DNA of 64,000 nucleotides, taken from positions 5,925,139 to 5,989,138 of the forward strand of contig NC_081154.1 of assembly GCF_958295425.1 (NCBI RefSeq). The letters run 5' to 3'. The stretch comes from Solea solea (lineage: Eukaryota > Chordata > Actinopteri > Pleuronectiformes > Soleidae). Positions within the stretch are counted from its first letter, which is position 1. The number at the start of each line of letters is the position of its first letter. Shown here piece by piece: positions 12,840 to 25,354 of this stretch. The notes beneath the pieces were generated by a model that was given only the letters and a program-made list of their open reading frames with translations, made no database searches and had not been told where the DNA came from. The translations under genes were made by a program, and so were the position numbers.

Positions 12840-13160
12840 TGTGGGGCAGGCCACAAACTGGCCATTGCATCACTACATATCAGCCAAAGGTGAACCAGAA
12901 AGAACTGGCCCACATTTAAAGTATACCACATCTTTTCCCTAAGTGGCCTTATACAGTTTAACAATATTTAGGCCATGTTTAAAAAGTCATCAACTGGCCA
13001 CTATGGGCTCATATCTGCCCACATTTGTCTGAAGATATTCGGCCCATATTTTATGTTTTATGACGTGGACCACTGTAGGGGTGACATGCAGATGATACAT
13101 TGCCAAGAGCTCCATATTTGAGTCATATTCTATTGTGGGCAACTGTCTGGGCCACATGAA
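12840..13160 (+). repeat. TGGCCCACAT-rich transposon-like segment
   Basis: Repeated words such as GGCCACAAACTGGCC, ACTGGCCCACATTT, CTGGCCACTATGGGC, CTGCCCACATTTG, CGGCCCATATTTTATG and TCTGGGCCACATG occur at short intervals. This 'TGGGCCACATTTGGC' style is familiar from a dispersed teleost DNA element. No ends or coding region could be defined. Confidence 0.35.
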
Positions 13161-13342
13161 AGCCAGGAGTGAGAGGAGGACTTTGATAGCAGGTAAGGGA
13201 CTGAGAAGAAAAGAGGAAAGATGAGAGAGGAAGAATGTGATGTAAAGACTGAGGAGACTGAGAGAGCAGTTGGGTGGAGAACTTTGAGCTGCGTTGAAGA
13301 ACTTTGAAATGTGTTGAAGAAAGGAATGAGGACGAGAAGGAT

Positions 13343-13700
13343 GGACAACTTCAAAAGGTCTGAAAGAACTTCAAACTAGAGACTTCAAACTAGGATTTGC
13401 GAACTTTGTATACCGCTTGCCAAAACCTATTGGAAGGAGAAGAAGACCAAGAAGAACAAGAAGAACACAAGCTCAGGAACAAGAACAAGTAGATGAAGAA
13501 GAAGAAGAATGAAGGACAACTTCAATAGGTCTGACAGAACTTGAAACTGTGATTAGAGACTTCAAAATGTGATTTGGGAACTTCTAACTGTGGAGGCAGC
13601 ATTGCACCCCCTTAGTGTACTGCCTGCTGGAAGTTAATAAAAGAAGAAGATCAAGAGGAACAAGAACTAGAAGAACAAGAGTAGTAATAGAAGAAGAGTA
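13343..13700 (+). repeat. Two-copy tandem repeat, about 171-bp unit, purine-rich
   Basis: GGACAACTTCAAAAGGTCTG at 13343 is repeated as GGACAACTTCAATAGGTCTG at 13514, so the period is 171 bp. Both copies continue through AGAACTT, AGAGACTTCAAA and GATTTG, and both end in GAA/AAG-rich purine tracts (13425-13510 and 13635-13700). The copies differ by many substitutions and indels. Confidence 0.75.
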
Positions 13701-14949
13701 TCTATATACTTTTAAACTTTTGTACGTCTGAAGTCAATCAAACTCTTTTTTTACTCTCCTTTAACTACTTCCTTTTAGCTTTCCCATTCTGTTGTGAGTT
13801 TCATATCTGACATTGTTTTGTCTCCGTGACAACACCAACAACAACTTGTACTATCTGAGCTGCTATCATGACCAAGAACTCCCTGGAAGCTGCAGAGATC
13901 TTGTATCTCAGTGGGTTCTTCCTCGTCCTGGCTAAATAAAGGAGAAAAATAAATAAAACATCTAGACGTGATCTGAGGACACGTGGAAAACAATAGAAAA
14001 CAATGAATCTGTGCACTCGTGTGCAGATTTTTTTGTTGTTGTTTCCTTTGCTGCAACCAGGAGGAACTGTATGACCTCACTGTCTCCACACAGTCCTGCC
14101 AGTAGATACTGGAGCTGCAAACCGCTGCGCAGTCACTCGTTATCAATTAGCGCGTGTTTGTTATGTCGACATACAACAAAGCGGTCGTACACACTCTGCG
14201 CGGGCGGCTGTTTGCTCGCGTATCATGTCGAGCGCGGCGTCTAGAACGCGGACGTGGTTACACTAGGACCACACATTAGTGGAGGACTTACTCCAAGCCT
14301 GTGGTGGATTCAGCTACAACACACACACACACATCCACACACACATATCTATACCCACTGTACACACACACACAAGTTGGAAAGCCACAGAAATGTACCT
14401 GGCAGCGAGCTATATTTTGCATTAAGTGCCTCTCCCACCCATATAGTTTATGTTTGTCAACATAAAAACGCTTCCAGCAAATATTCCCTGACGTTGGTTT
14501 TCACTGTGAGTGCTCAGAGACCTGTGGCCTCCAGGTATGCCGTGTGTTTTTTAAAGCTTAATGAATGCTGCTGGAAAACGTCCACCGCCTTCAAACAAAC
14601 TCAATCATAAAACATAAACACGCTTTTTTTTTTTTTTTTTTCTTTACGAGGAAATATTTTAAATATTTTATTTAGGAGGTTTTCCAGGTTATATGTTAAA
14701 GGGCTGCACTTTTGCACTTTGCATAGAGGGGCGAAGGAATAACACACGTTATACTGTGGATTAATTTATAAGGAGAGTAAATAACGGCAAGAGTGGAAAA
14801 ATATTGGGTTTCTGCGGGAGGGCAAAAAGGATAAAGATGTAGTTTTGAACAGTGCAGACGCTTTCATTTAATCACAATTTATCAACTGACCAATTAAAAA
14901 TTAAAAGTGAAACATTCAATATAACTTTGGCTTTCGACCCAGTGTGAGA

Positions 14950-15165
14950 CATTGGTTTTGTCTTTTTCATAGTTTTATTGTATGACTTGTGTTGTTTTTA
15001 TACTTTCTACAGTATTTTATTTGTTTTATTGTTTGTTCTTAGGTCTATTAGATGTTTTTATATCTAATAGATATGTTTTATTTATCTCTGATGTACAGCA
15101 CTTGGTTTCAGCTGTTGTTGTTTTGTAAAGTGCTTTATAAATAAAGTTGGATTGGATATGTGCTT
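14950..15165 (+). mobile_element. Retrotransposon 3'-tail-like fragment
   Basis: Ends in GTACAGCACTT...AAAGTGCTTTATAAATAAAG, then TTGGATTGGAT. This 'CAGCACTTTG ... GTGCTATATAAATAAAG' ending is common to several fish non-LTR retrotransposon 3' ends and also occurs at 36580-36765. A perfect 10-bp inverted repeat (TCTATTAGAT at 15044-15053, ATCTAATAGA at 15062-15071) lies inside. The exact family is not determined. Confidence 0.4.
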
Positions 15166-15479
15166 GTAAATTTAATCTGGATTCTTTCTTTTTATTTGTT
15201 TTCCGCTTGTGTTTTAACTGCGTAAATGTGGAACTGCCGAGTGTTTCGTATTTGCTGCTGGATTTTCCTGGTTAAATAAAACACAACAGTAAAATACAAT
15301 AACAGCAATAACAGCAATAAAGGCAGTAACACAAAAAAGTAAAAGCGCTGAAGGAGCAACAATTGTTGAAATTGTTTTGTTTTTTTTAAAAGCAGCATTA
15401 TTTAAAAGTCTAACAGATGTAGGCATGAAGGAAGGAAGGATACATACATATTATTAAAAGAAGACTTAAAACTTATCTT

Positions 15480-15612
15480 GTCTACTCTCGCCTTCTACTG
15501 GTTCCTTTTTATTCCACCCTGTGTTGTGTGTTATTGTTGTATTTGCTTTTTAAATTTTATTTTTGTATTTTATGAAAGGTGCCATACAAGTAAAGTCTAG
15601 TGTTATTATTAC
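15480..15612 (+). mobile_element. Retrotransposon 3'-tail-like fragment
   Basis: TTTTGTATTTTATGAAAGGT is followed by GCCATACAAGTAAAG and a short TTATTATTA end. This is the 'AAGGTGCTATATAAATAAAG' ending seen in fish non-LTR elements, here decayed. Confidence 0.4.
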
Positions 15613-16733
15613 TATATGCAAATTTTGCATAGAGTCAAATAGGTTCATGGTAAATCATGTGGTTCATTTTCAATCTCATCTCAAATTTGATTGATATTAA
15701 TATAAAAATGTCACAAATTATAATTGCAAAATGCATATACATTCATATCCATCCAACCTAATCCCCAGAGAAGGTGATGAAAGCAGGTTTACATCACAGA
15801 ACACATCGGGTCTGTGCACTCTGCCCTCTGACACTTTAATGGCGGTCAAGCTCTGACCTCTCTCTGTCGTCACCCCCCCTTCCACCGCGCGCCCCCGCCT
15901 CTGAAATAAAAAAGACATGATGAAGGATGGAGCGAGGGCGGTGGACGGAGAGTTGGCCCGGGTGCTTGTTATACCCACGTGTTGACACTGAGGTGTTGTC
16001 AGGGCGACAGCTGCCGTTGTAATATTCACCCACCTGTGTGATGAGGAGCAACTACTGAAACACGAATGATATATCACACAGCATTTCCATTCTTTTTTAT
16101 AAAGGACTGTATGCATCCTCCCCCTCCCTCCCCTGCTTTAGTCTCTGTATTATTTAATCTAAAGCAGGTTTACTTTGACCCAGGCCTCCTCTGAAGGAAG
16201 GATTGATTTAACTGGTCGTATTAAATCACAATAGGACAAAAATGGAGCGGGACAAAGACAGATTTTTGGAGGGCAACTCCGTAAACTGGTCACAATATTG
16301 CTGAAATGAATAGTATAATATAAATAGTAATCACACTTTTTCATAATCTTGGCAAACGTGACCCTGAATAATCCGTGGCGCCAACAGCAAACATGAACAA
16401 TCCCAGGATTCTTTTTTTTATTTGCGATGTACAGTTGTTTTTTAAATGTGACATAGAAATACATTTGGATTGGATTTATTGCCAGTTTGGCTCCACCCAC
16501 TGAGGTTTAATCCAATGAGTGGGAAGATTTTGGCGTAAAACGAAAGGCTGCGTCTCAGAGAAGCTTAGCTGGGAATAACATGTTTAATAGTGTATTATAA
16601 TAGTATAATAGTGATACTGTGGTATCGATCAAGACATGAAGTATAAAAAGTCAACACTGGTGGAAGAACATGGCGGTCTGCCATTTTGTTTCTGCTCAGG
16701 TCTGAGTTCAGTGCGGTCTGTATGCTCTTTCTC

Positions 16734-16776
16734 TAGTTAGTTAGTTAGTTAGTTAGTTAGTTGGTTAGTTGGTTAT
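16734..16776. repeat. (GTTA)n tetranucleotide repeat
   Basis: About nine TAGT/GTTA units, the last ones changed to GGTT. Confidence 0.9.
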
Positions 16777-18966
16777 GGACGTCCCTGCCAGTCCATAGTC
16801 CTCCACGGACACTAGCAGTGTCACTCGCGCACTTGCTAACTAGCCACACTCCCAAGAGTTTAGGGCCTTGCTAACGACCTGCTCGTTTAGCACACTAACT
16901 CATAATAATAGCTCCAGAAAAGATGAAACACTTGCACTTGTAACACATTGCACTATAAAATATGCCTATTTGTTTCAGCGTATTATAAATAGTTAGCGGT
17001 CGGGTGTTATTTTTTTTGTTTGTGCTAACGATACATACAATGAAAACTTCCTGTGTGTGTAGGTGTGATGCAGCTTTAATCTGTGCTTATTCATTTATAC
17101 ATATAACAGTAAATGACACAGTTTTTCTGTGTATGTGTGTGTGTGTACTTAGCTGGAGGTGACTACACAGCCATTCAACTGCCCTGTTTCCTGCTGTAAC
17201 TATAGCTCAGGCAACATGAACCTCCACCCCCCCCCTCACCCTCCCATTACCATAAAGCAACACAGCGAGCACAATTAAAGATAATTTAAGACTTAAGCAA
17301 TTAAGGTCACATCTCCTCTGGAAACACGCACCCACGGAGGTCCTGGTAACTGTCGAGCGCAGGATGGATTTGGACAGGTTCGGTCGTACGTGATTGCGAT
17401 TGTGTGCGTGTGTGCGTCGTACGGCTTCGTAATTGCAGACCGAGACGTGGGGTCAAGCAGGGTCTACACGGGGCGGCTGTTTTTTGACTGAATTGCCCGG
17501 GAGGAGATTAGGACAAAATGACACACACACACACACTCTGTGCCTACCTGTGCTCCAATTACAACTGAATAAACACACACGCATTGCCGTGTCTGCACAG
17601 AGAGGAGTTTTTTTAAAAGATACATATCAGAAAATGTGGTTTGAATGCACTCCCATGTGACTTTTGACAGTGCTGATAAACAACTACATGCAAAAGCAGC
17701 GCAATATGATTTCAAACGCCATATTATTCGTCATCTTTAATGTGATATGATTCATAATTAGCATGATTGATCATAAAGCTCCAGTTTTTAATGCTATTTT
17801 AAATCAAAAAATCTAATATTGATGATGTTTTTGTCACTTTGTTTAGCATGGAGCTAGCTGATAGCAAATCTAGCGCCATTCCAAGTCTTCCTATCTGAAT
17901 TTCTCCGTTGCCTAACGCTAACCCCCGAGTCGCCTTGTCTGGTTTGAAAATTTAGCACCATTTCAGTCGGACTTACTTTACTTTATGTATATAAAGTCCG
18001 TTGTTTTGGTCCTACTAACGCAATAATACGTTTTTTCGAATGTCATGTCAACCTTCTTGCACAATCAGTGATGACTACATCGACACATGTGCGACTGTAT
18101 TGATCTGAACATGAGATTTTGGTTATTTTCTGATTCATTTTGCAGCATTTGGAGAGTTCCATCTTCCAGGAGTGGAAAACCAGAGTTGGCTTTGCTCACA
18201 CGAATTATATCAACCGCATTTTATTGAGTGGAAATCACGTGGGATTTTGTGAAAGGATGAGACAGCTAATTGTCCAATAATGTTCTATGTGCTGTTAGAG
18301 GTTTAAAAGTCCCACCGAGCGCCGTCTGCTGATGTTAGAGCCATCACTGTAAACCTACAAACACACACACACTTAATTATACTCTGCCTGAAGCACACAC
18401 ACTGCTGACTCGACATATCCAGCAGCCATGAGGACAGAGTCATCACCACTCTGGTGTTTCCCCCTCTTCTCCTTATCGTACCGGGTTCCATGTGTGGTCC
18501 ACTCCGCCTGACAGCCACCGTCATGGCAGTGGGTGGGAAGTGTGTGTGTGTGTGTGTGTGAGTGACAGAAAGTCTGTCATTCACGTGGACACCTGGAGAA
18601 AATGGATGAGGTGTCATGTAGCCGCCGTGGGGAAATAATGTTTTTTAAGCACAAACTTCCTGGGTGTTTTTTTTGTTTTCATTTTAAGGTATTTATATCT
18701 TATTGCCATGAGGATTTACATAACATGTAAATAATGTGTGAATTGATTAATGAAGTGGTTTTACAAACTGAACAGCTCAGTGGAAGAGCTCCCCTGTTGG
18801 ATGTTCTCAGGGAAAGATGCTGTGTCGGACATGTTGTGGATATCTTTAACAATGTGATGCTTTATTGAAGATGCTTAAAGAGTTGGTTACTATAGGAGTC
18901 GATAAGCGAGAGCAACACTCCTGAATCTCCAGTGGAAACAGCCCTTGTAACATCTTGCCAGACTTT

Positions 18967-19053
18967 GACCAATCACAGAGCAGCTCAGGGAGATAGAGGG
19001 AGCGCCCCCATTGGTTATTCAACTAAAACTACTCTGGCTACAGGTGTCTTTGG
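18967..19053 (+). repeat. Dispersed repeat, uninterrupted paralog of the 37978 locus
   Basis: GACCAATCACAGAGCAG ... CCCCCATTGGTTATTCAAC ... CTACAGGTGTC resembles the flanks of the SINE at 38018-38375 (GACCAATCAGAGAGCAG before it, TTCCCATTGGCTGTCGC ... CACAGGTCC after it). It looks like a copy of the same host repeat that lacks the SINE insertion. Similarity is partial and judged by eye. Confidence 0.4.
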
Positions 19054-19491
19054 TGCTCGACGACAGGATTCGGCATGTGTATGTACTTCATCAACTCTAG
19101 GCTCCACATTTCAATGTTATCCTTATTTTGTGCAGAGAAAAGTATAAAAGGAGTGCAAGGTTGCACCTCAGTATTATTCTTTTGAAAGATGTAGCTTTTT
19201 TATGAATATATCATCACTGAGCTGAACTGTTACCTGGAAACAAAGCATTTCACGTTACACAGTTTCCAGTTTCTGAGCAGTGTGTAGTTTCTGGACGAGG
19301 AGGACGAGGAGCAGCAGGTCCTGAGCAGCAGGGCAAAGAATTTGAAACACAACACGGCGCAAAAACAACTGGATAAAACCTGTTATCCAGCAGGAATGTG
19401 CATTGTCAGAGACAAAGAAATAATTCACAGCCAAAAACAGCAGTGAGACTATTTTGCCCTTTTTCAGGGTCTGGGTTTTTTGAGATCACTG

Positions 19492-19492
<1 letters not shown>

Positions 19493-19522
<30 letters not shown>
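19493..19522. repeat. (AC)n microsatellite, 15 units
   Basis: A pure dinucleotide run. Confidence 0.97.
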
Positions 19523-19525
<3 letters not shown>

Positions 19526-20224
19526 CATGTCTTCAAACCTCCGGACAAGACGATTCAAATGTTGATTTTTACTAAATTGGGACGTGCAGTCAAGACAAAC
19601 TCAACAGAATCAACCTACATGAACTAAAAAAAAAACCACACATCACCTGTATTTCATATCGCAGCTCCGTGTGTGGAACGTCCGGGAGCCGCGGTGATTT
19701 TAAAAACCACAAACGCCACAGCCACCGACTAAGTATAGCTGGCGGTTAAAAAAAAAATCTGCCATCCAGCAACACCTCCTCAGTCTGTTTAACTCAAAAT
19801 ATAGTTTTGCTACTGAAAACAAAAGTAGTTTCACCATCTCAGCTGACATGTGAGGCCTCACTGAAGTCCATATGGTGACCCCACAGTGGGTGGCACACCA
19901 TAATGATGTTGTCAACCTCCGAGATGTGACACGCGGGTCTTCTGTAGGTGTTGCAGAGTCTGTTAAAAATATCTGCAACAAGACGAGCTGGTGGGCTCGG
20001 AGAAAAGCAACGATATATTCACTCACTCAAAACAAGACGTACGTGAACGCAGGTTAGTGTAAATCACACAGATCCTCAGATATTCACCTCAAACGTGGGA
20101 GAGAACTTCAAGGAGGTGTGTTACAGGGAACAGCTGCATTTCTAAATCTGTTCAAAAATAAGTCAAACGAATGTAAAACTAACAGTATTGTTGACATAAG
20201 AAACTGACGAGGTCCAGTCACATT

Positions 20225-20640
20225 TATAAAAACCCCGAGAAATGCTCATACTCAAGTATCGCAATAAAAAAATCTCTTAAATATCGCAAAAACTATTTTG
20301 AGCTCTTATTGTGTGGTTTTTCAGACGTGTCGATATAAAACTTTATCGCAGAAGTGTAATGGGAAACATTTTTCTCGCACTTACACGTCACCGGACACGA
20401 CGTAGGTGTGGTCACATGACCAGTTTCGGACTGTGCCGCGTCCGAAACCACGGAAACACAAAATGCTTTTGGCCGTCTTCCTCAAAGTGGAGACTTTTTA
20501 ACGAGATTTTACAAGAAAATGGGACGACACGAGAATCCCGGCTAATACGCGAAACACCGTTCAATGGAAACACCTGCAAGTCGAAATTTTTGAAATATCG
20601 CTTTTATTTTGCCAAAAAAACTAATTGAAACACAAGTTTT
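20225..20640 (+). mobile_element. Non-autonomous transposon-like segment
   Basis: Contains GCGAAACACCGTTCAATGGA, AACACCTGCAAGTCG, AAATATCGCTTTTATTTTGC and AATTGAAACACA. The alternation of 'AATGGAAACAC' and 'CGCTTTTATTTTGGCG' words is one I recognise from a dispersed fish MITE. The 5' side has mirrored words (TATCGCAATAAAAAAATC, ATCGCAAAAACT). Ends and target duplication were not resolved. Confidence 0.35.
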
Positions 20641-21289
20641 GCTAACGGGCAGATTTAAAACAAAAAATTAAATAAATAAATAAGTAAGTCTCAAGTCAAA
20701 AATGCTAAAAAAAAATCTTTTAAGATAAAATCATGAGAAGAAAAGAAGTTATGTAAAAAGATAAGGTAATAAGATAAAATTGAGTGCCATTTATTAACCT
20801 ACATGGTTATTACTGCATTTACAGACCATCAGAAGCTCTTATTTCCATGTTCTACACTCAAAACTAAATCAGTGTTCTGTGACAGTAAAGCTCATGGGCT
20901 GTATTAACATGTTACCAACACATTCCTCCTCATGTTTTTTTTTCTTACAGTTTTTCTCCCCAAGTGTGAGCCTGCTCGCTGACCCTGAAGGCCCCACAGA
21001 ATGAAACATCTGACAGGCATGTTGTTCAGCTGAGTGAGACTGGAAACAGCAGGGGGCTCCGCGTAAGCGTAATTTAATATCATCTGTTTTCTAACTTTAG
21101 GAATAAACAGCTTTTTCTCATAATCAGAACCTGCACCCATTTCATTCTAAAGAGAGCAGAGGCTGAAAAAAACAAGAACTGTTGGTTTTGTACAAAGTTC
21201 TCTTCTTGTTGAAGATCTTCTAAATATTTCAATGGATGTACTCCACTGAAAGATTTGGGGGATTTCTGTGACAAGAAATTAGAGAATAT
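20641..21289. other. Intergenic, no gene seen
   Basis: A+T-rich sequence with no recognisable gene. A CAGCAGGGGGCTCC word at 21047-21060 is a weaker CTCF-like match. Confidence 0.4.
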
Positions 21290-22080
21290 TCTTATATTTA
21301 TGTGACAAATACAATTTAATGTGCAGCTGGTTAGCTTAGCTTAGCACAAAAACTGGGAGAAACAATAGTAAGAAACAATTAATTAAATGTGAAAACAAAT
21401 TGTGTGTCTGACCACATGATGAAGGTAAATCTCCTGGTCTCCACCACCTCCAAAGATAACCATCTGCCAATGCTGCACCACATCAACCATAGTGATTTAT
21501 TTTCACTGTCTGTTTGTTTTTATGGTTAGATTGGATTTTTCAAAGACAAAAACTTGGTATCTTTTACTAATGAATTAACTGTGATGTGAAACAAATTGTA
21601 CTAACCACGAGATAAATGTAAATTGAATATACATCTGTTGTTGCTCTATGTTTGGTCTCCACCACCTTTAAAGAAAACTACATGGCAATTTATGCTCCTC
21701 GTTCCAATGATATAGCCTTATTTCATTTATGAATGTTTAAAAACTAATATGTCAGTAATATACACTATTTTTAAGGTCTGACGAACAAACATGAAACCTG
21801 GCTAGTACTAATTAATCAACGACACTTGTAAACAATGGTATTTTTGACCAAATGGTGAATGTAAATCCAATATTCACCGTTGTTTTTGCTCTATGTTTGG
21901 TCTCCACCACACTGTTGACAGCATTCTTAAATGAATGAATGTTTTTAAGTGAAACTTAAGGGAACAAAACAACAGTTGTTTTTTTTTTGCCGTATGTTTG
22001 GTCTCCACCACCTCCTAAGAAAAGTGAGTGGCTCTTTATGCTGCACCGCATTCACGGTCATTAATTTTGTTTGTTTGGTG
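21290..22080 (+). repeat. Four-fold array of a 'TTTGGTCTCCACCACCT' element
   Basis: The phrase GGTCTCCACCAC recurs at about 21438, 21653, 21898 and 21999, usually preceded by GTAAAT and TTGCTCTATG, and followed by A-rich then 'TGGCNNTTTATGCTGC'-like text. The array begins with AGCTGGTTAGCTTAGCTTAG, another common fish repeat word. A fifth isolated copy is near 31300. The units are unequal (about 100-245 bp), so this looks like local amplification of a dispersed element. Confidence 0.6.
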
Positions 22081-23602
22081 TCCTGACGGCGGCGTAAAAA
22101 GAACACACCAGAGTCAGTTTATACATCATTAATTTCAAATTACTGATTGCAGCTTTAAAATGACAGCGTGTTATGTTAAGGTGATTGCCAGTATAACTAA
22201 TTCTTACCAGTAGTCATTACAGGTCAGAAACACTATACTCTGCACATCCTCGGTCCACTGCAATTATTTCCACACATTCTTTGCCTTTTTTGACACATGC
22301 AGACAGAACATCTGTCAGACTCCTGACGGAGTTTTCCAACACCTTCACTCCTCGAGCCTCTTCATCACTTTCCTTACTCTTTCTCTCCACTTAGCTGCTG
22401 ACTCACGCCGTTCTCCCCGTCCCCCCGTCCCCCCCACACACCATCCTATCCATCATCCGTGCAGCTCATGGGTTCTTGCTGAATCATGTCCACATCATTT
22501 TTCTTGTACTATTTTTTTCCCCCTCGCCGCGGCCCTCTCAAGGTTCCTCACGCAGAACTGCTGACGTGCCTTATCTGGGGGTCTTAAATGTTCAGGAGAG
22601 CAAAAACATCCAGGCAGAATCTCAACTCCAGACACAACCGCGAACTTCAGGATCTCATCCAGAGATCAACCCGGGAGAGAAGTGACATGTCTGAAAGACC
22701 TGAAAAAGCTGTGAAACCAGAGCCCAGACACCTGCTTTGGCGCGAGAATCCCACTCAGCAAAAAAGGGAGGAGGAGTCGTAACTTCACTCTTCATTCTCC
22801 CATCACGTGGTTTTGCGGAACACACTCCAGATGACGACCCACAGACCAAGTCGAGCCATAACCGAGCACTTTTTGGACCCAAACGCCTCTGGATTTTTCT
22901 TCCATCACCTGTTTTTTTTTTTTAAGATGCAGACATCTGGTACTGGAGGCCGAGAAACCCGCTCTGGTTTGTGCTTCCCCCTTTCATTTATTGGACGGAC
23001 ACGGGAACATGTGCTCGTCACCGCAGGAGAGGAAAAACAAACACTAGGAAACAACGAAAAACTAATGTCAGAACTCTCTGAATATGAATTTTCCCCAATC
23101 AGTAAATTCCTACTGAATCCTGCGTCCTAATGAATGTTAAAAGTTCTTATGTTTGTGTACAGATATTAATAAACCTACACGTCGGTGTCGTCAATGCGGA
23201 GGAGACGATAACGAGAGAAAGAAAAGAGCGACAGCAATGCCGGTGTAATTTATTGCCCAGTGTGGAAACGATTGCCTCTTGGCATTGTGAAGCAGATCTG
23301 CTGAGTCCAGAGTCCAGAGTCCAGGATCATTACAGCTGCATGTGAGCGCTGGTGTCCCTGCGAACTCAACTTATATTCATTAGCACCAATATTTAAATGA
23401 GGAAAAATATGATGGGGGGGGAAAGGAAGAATTCTGTTCTACTATTGGCCTGAACGCCTGCGACGACATTTGCCGCCAACGTTTGGAGTAAATTCACTGT
23501 TTTCAACGGAAAAATGTATAATTTTTAAGTGTCACCGCGTCATGATTTAGGAATCTTTGGCCATTGTTCAGTGACAGTCATATTCCTGCCAACAGATCAA
23601 GC
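22081..23602. other. Intergenic, no gene seen
   Basis: Mixed-composition sequence with C-rich and T-rich runs (22417-22436, 22911-22923). Short open frames lack recognisable domains. Confidence 0.5.
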
Positions 23603-23756
23603 ACAACTACACAACCATGGCTATTTCCTCTCAGGAAATGATTTAGGACTCTTGATTGGCTCAGGTCTCAGTCTGGCCCGGGATGAGAGGAATCTGATTG
23701 GCAGGGAGTGCGATCGCTCTGCAGGGGGCAGTGCTGAGCACACAGATGGTGGAGAC
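23603..23756 (+). repeat. Direct duplication, copy 1
   Basis: Shares nearly identical text with 24023-24201: CTATTTCCTCTC, GGAATGATTTAGGACTCTTG-like, TTGATTGGCTCAGGTCTC, AGTCTGGCCCGGGATGAGAG, then GCAGGGGGCAGTGCTG. The two copies are separated by about 270 bp that includes a TTTTTCTCATAATATT array. Confidence 0.8.
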
Positions 23757-23905
23757 AACTTTTTCTTTTTTGTCTTTTAATATTGCAAATTTTTCTCAGA
23801 ATATTGCGACTTGCTCTCGTAATATTGCAACTTTTTCTCATAATATTGCGACTTTTTCTCATGTTATGACATTTTTCTCCTTATATTACAACATTTTCTC
23901 AAAAG
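23757..23905 (+). repeat. Tandem TTTTTCTCATAATATTGC array
   Basis: About seven degenerate units of an approximately 20-bp sequence (ACTTTTTCTCATAATATTGC-like). A larger array of the same unit lies at 25355-25760. Confidence 0.8.
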
Positions 23906-24022
23906 GCAAATTCTTTACTTTTCAGTTTAGCCCTAAAATTCCATCGTAGCTATGACTGGACACAGGTCTGATTCTAATTATTTATATGCAAATGCCTTAG
24001 TTCTGAATACTGCAAGTATTTT

Positions 24023-24201
24023 ACAACTACATCACAACCACCGCTATTTCCTCTCCGGGAATGATTTAGGACTCTTGATTGGCTCAGGTCTCTCAGTCTG
24101 GCCCGGGATGAGAGGAATCCGATTGGAAGGGAAAAGCAAAGGGCCTCGGTGAGTGCGACCGCTCAGCAGGGGGCAGTGCTGCGCACACAGACCCCGGAGA
24201 C
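24023..24201 (+). repeat. Direct duplication, copy 2
   Basis: Second copy of 23603-23756. It carries about 20 extra bases (around 24130-24150, GAAAAGCAAAGGGCCTCGG) and a few substitutions. The word TCAGCAGGGGGCAGT at 24163-24177 is a near-consensus CTCF core. Confidence 0.8.
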
Positions 24202-25354
24202 GCCCCCCCTTTGCACGCAAACAGACGCACACATTCATTCCCCAATCAGTGCGGCAGGCACACACTGTCCCTTCCAGATTTTGATAAAGTCTCCTGGGTC
24301 GGTCGCTTGGAGAGGCACGGCGGCGTTTATTTTCATTTTATTTCACGTTTTCAAAGAGAAAGACTTGGATACACAAACACGCAGGGAGAGGCCGTGGCGT
24401 GACTCGCACGCAGTTCCTCCGTCCTCTGAAAGGGGAACATCATCCTCCAAAGTAGAATCATCGAAGTGTGCGTTTGCTTAAAGTCGTTGTTGTTATTATT
24501 TTTTTTTGATAACAGATTATTAAGGGGGGGAGGCATCACGTTTTTGTGAGGGGGTAACAGCTTGGAGTCCTTCAGAACCACTTGACAGTCGGTAACAGTT
24601 AACATGTGGATGTATTTTTGGAGACAATAAAATTGGGAGTTATGCAAACCAGTGACAAAAATCACACAGCGGAGCAGAGGAGAGGGAAAAGCAGGAGTGA
24701 GAGGAAAATATAGACCAAATGTTGTGTGTCCTGTAGCTGGTGACAGTGAAAATGGAAAAATGTGTGCGTCTCATGTCTACACGTGATTACACCACGTCTG
24801 CGTGTCTTAATATCCCGGCGGTTTTCAGATGTATGAATTTCTGAAGGGACAATAAACCTGACACTAAAGTGGTTTTGTTTCATTTCAAAACAATAATACC
24901 TGGATATGGCCAACAGTGAAAAAAGGAGATGAGGGCCGTGTACGTTTGCTTATTTGAATAATTAGAATGTCACATCATCAACAGCACACAACTGATTGGA
25001 TAAATGTTGACCTGATTATTGATGTGAAAGCTGAAAATATAAGCACCTTTTTAAGTCCTAATTATTATCCGAGCAAAATCTCACATGATCCGCTGGCAGA
25101 GCATCATTTTTGTGGAGTTATCGTTTTGGTTTGGGCTTCACAAATAAGGAAATACTTAATATTTTGGCTCATCAGCTCCACATTATCATTAACATCAGGA
25201 CTTGTGCAAGAAACTCTGATTCTGTTTGGAAGAACGAATCACGCAGAGTTGGAGGAAATCTTCTCTTTAGTGGAGGAGGAAACGGCTGCTAGTGATCGAC
25301 TGTGAGGATAGCGCTGGTCACATCTGTTTAATAAAAAAGGATTAAAATAATCTC
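24202..25354. other. Intergenic, no gene seen
   Basis: Unremarkable mixed sequence without a supported coding region. Confidence 0.5.

Larger units (their letters stand above)
9681..14949. other. Intergenic, repeat fragments only
   Basis: Holds triplet repeats (10139-10189), a short palindromic stretch at 10738-10772 (ATGAATTC / GAATTCAT arms), SINE-tail and piggyBac-like fragments, a TGGCCCA-rich segment and a purine-rich tandem array, all entered separately. No coding region is recognised. Confidence 0.5.
15613..20224. other. Intergenic, no gene seen
   Basis: A+T-rich to mixed sequence with a GTTA tetranucleotide run, CA runs (17520-17537, 18359-18371, 19493-19522) and a dispersed repeat at 18967, entered separately. 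The segment 17250-17345 (ACAATTAAAGATAATTTAAG and neighbours) has a conserved-element look but is untested. Confidence 0.5.
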
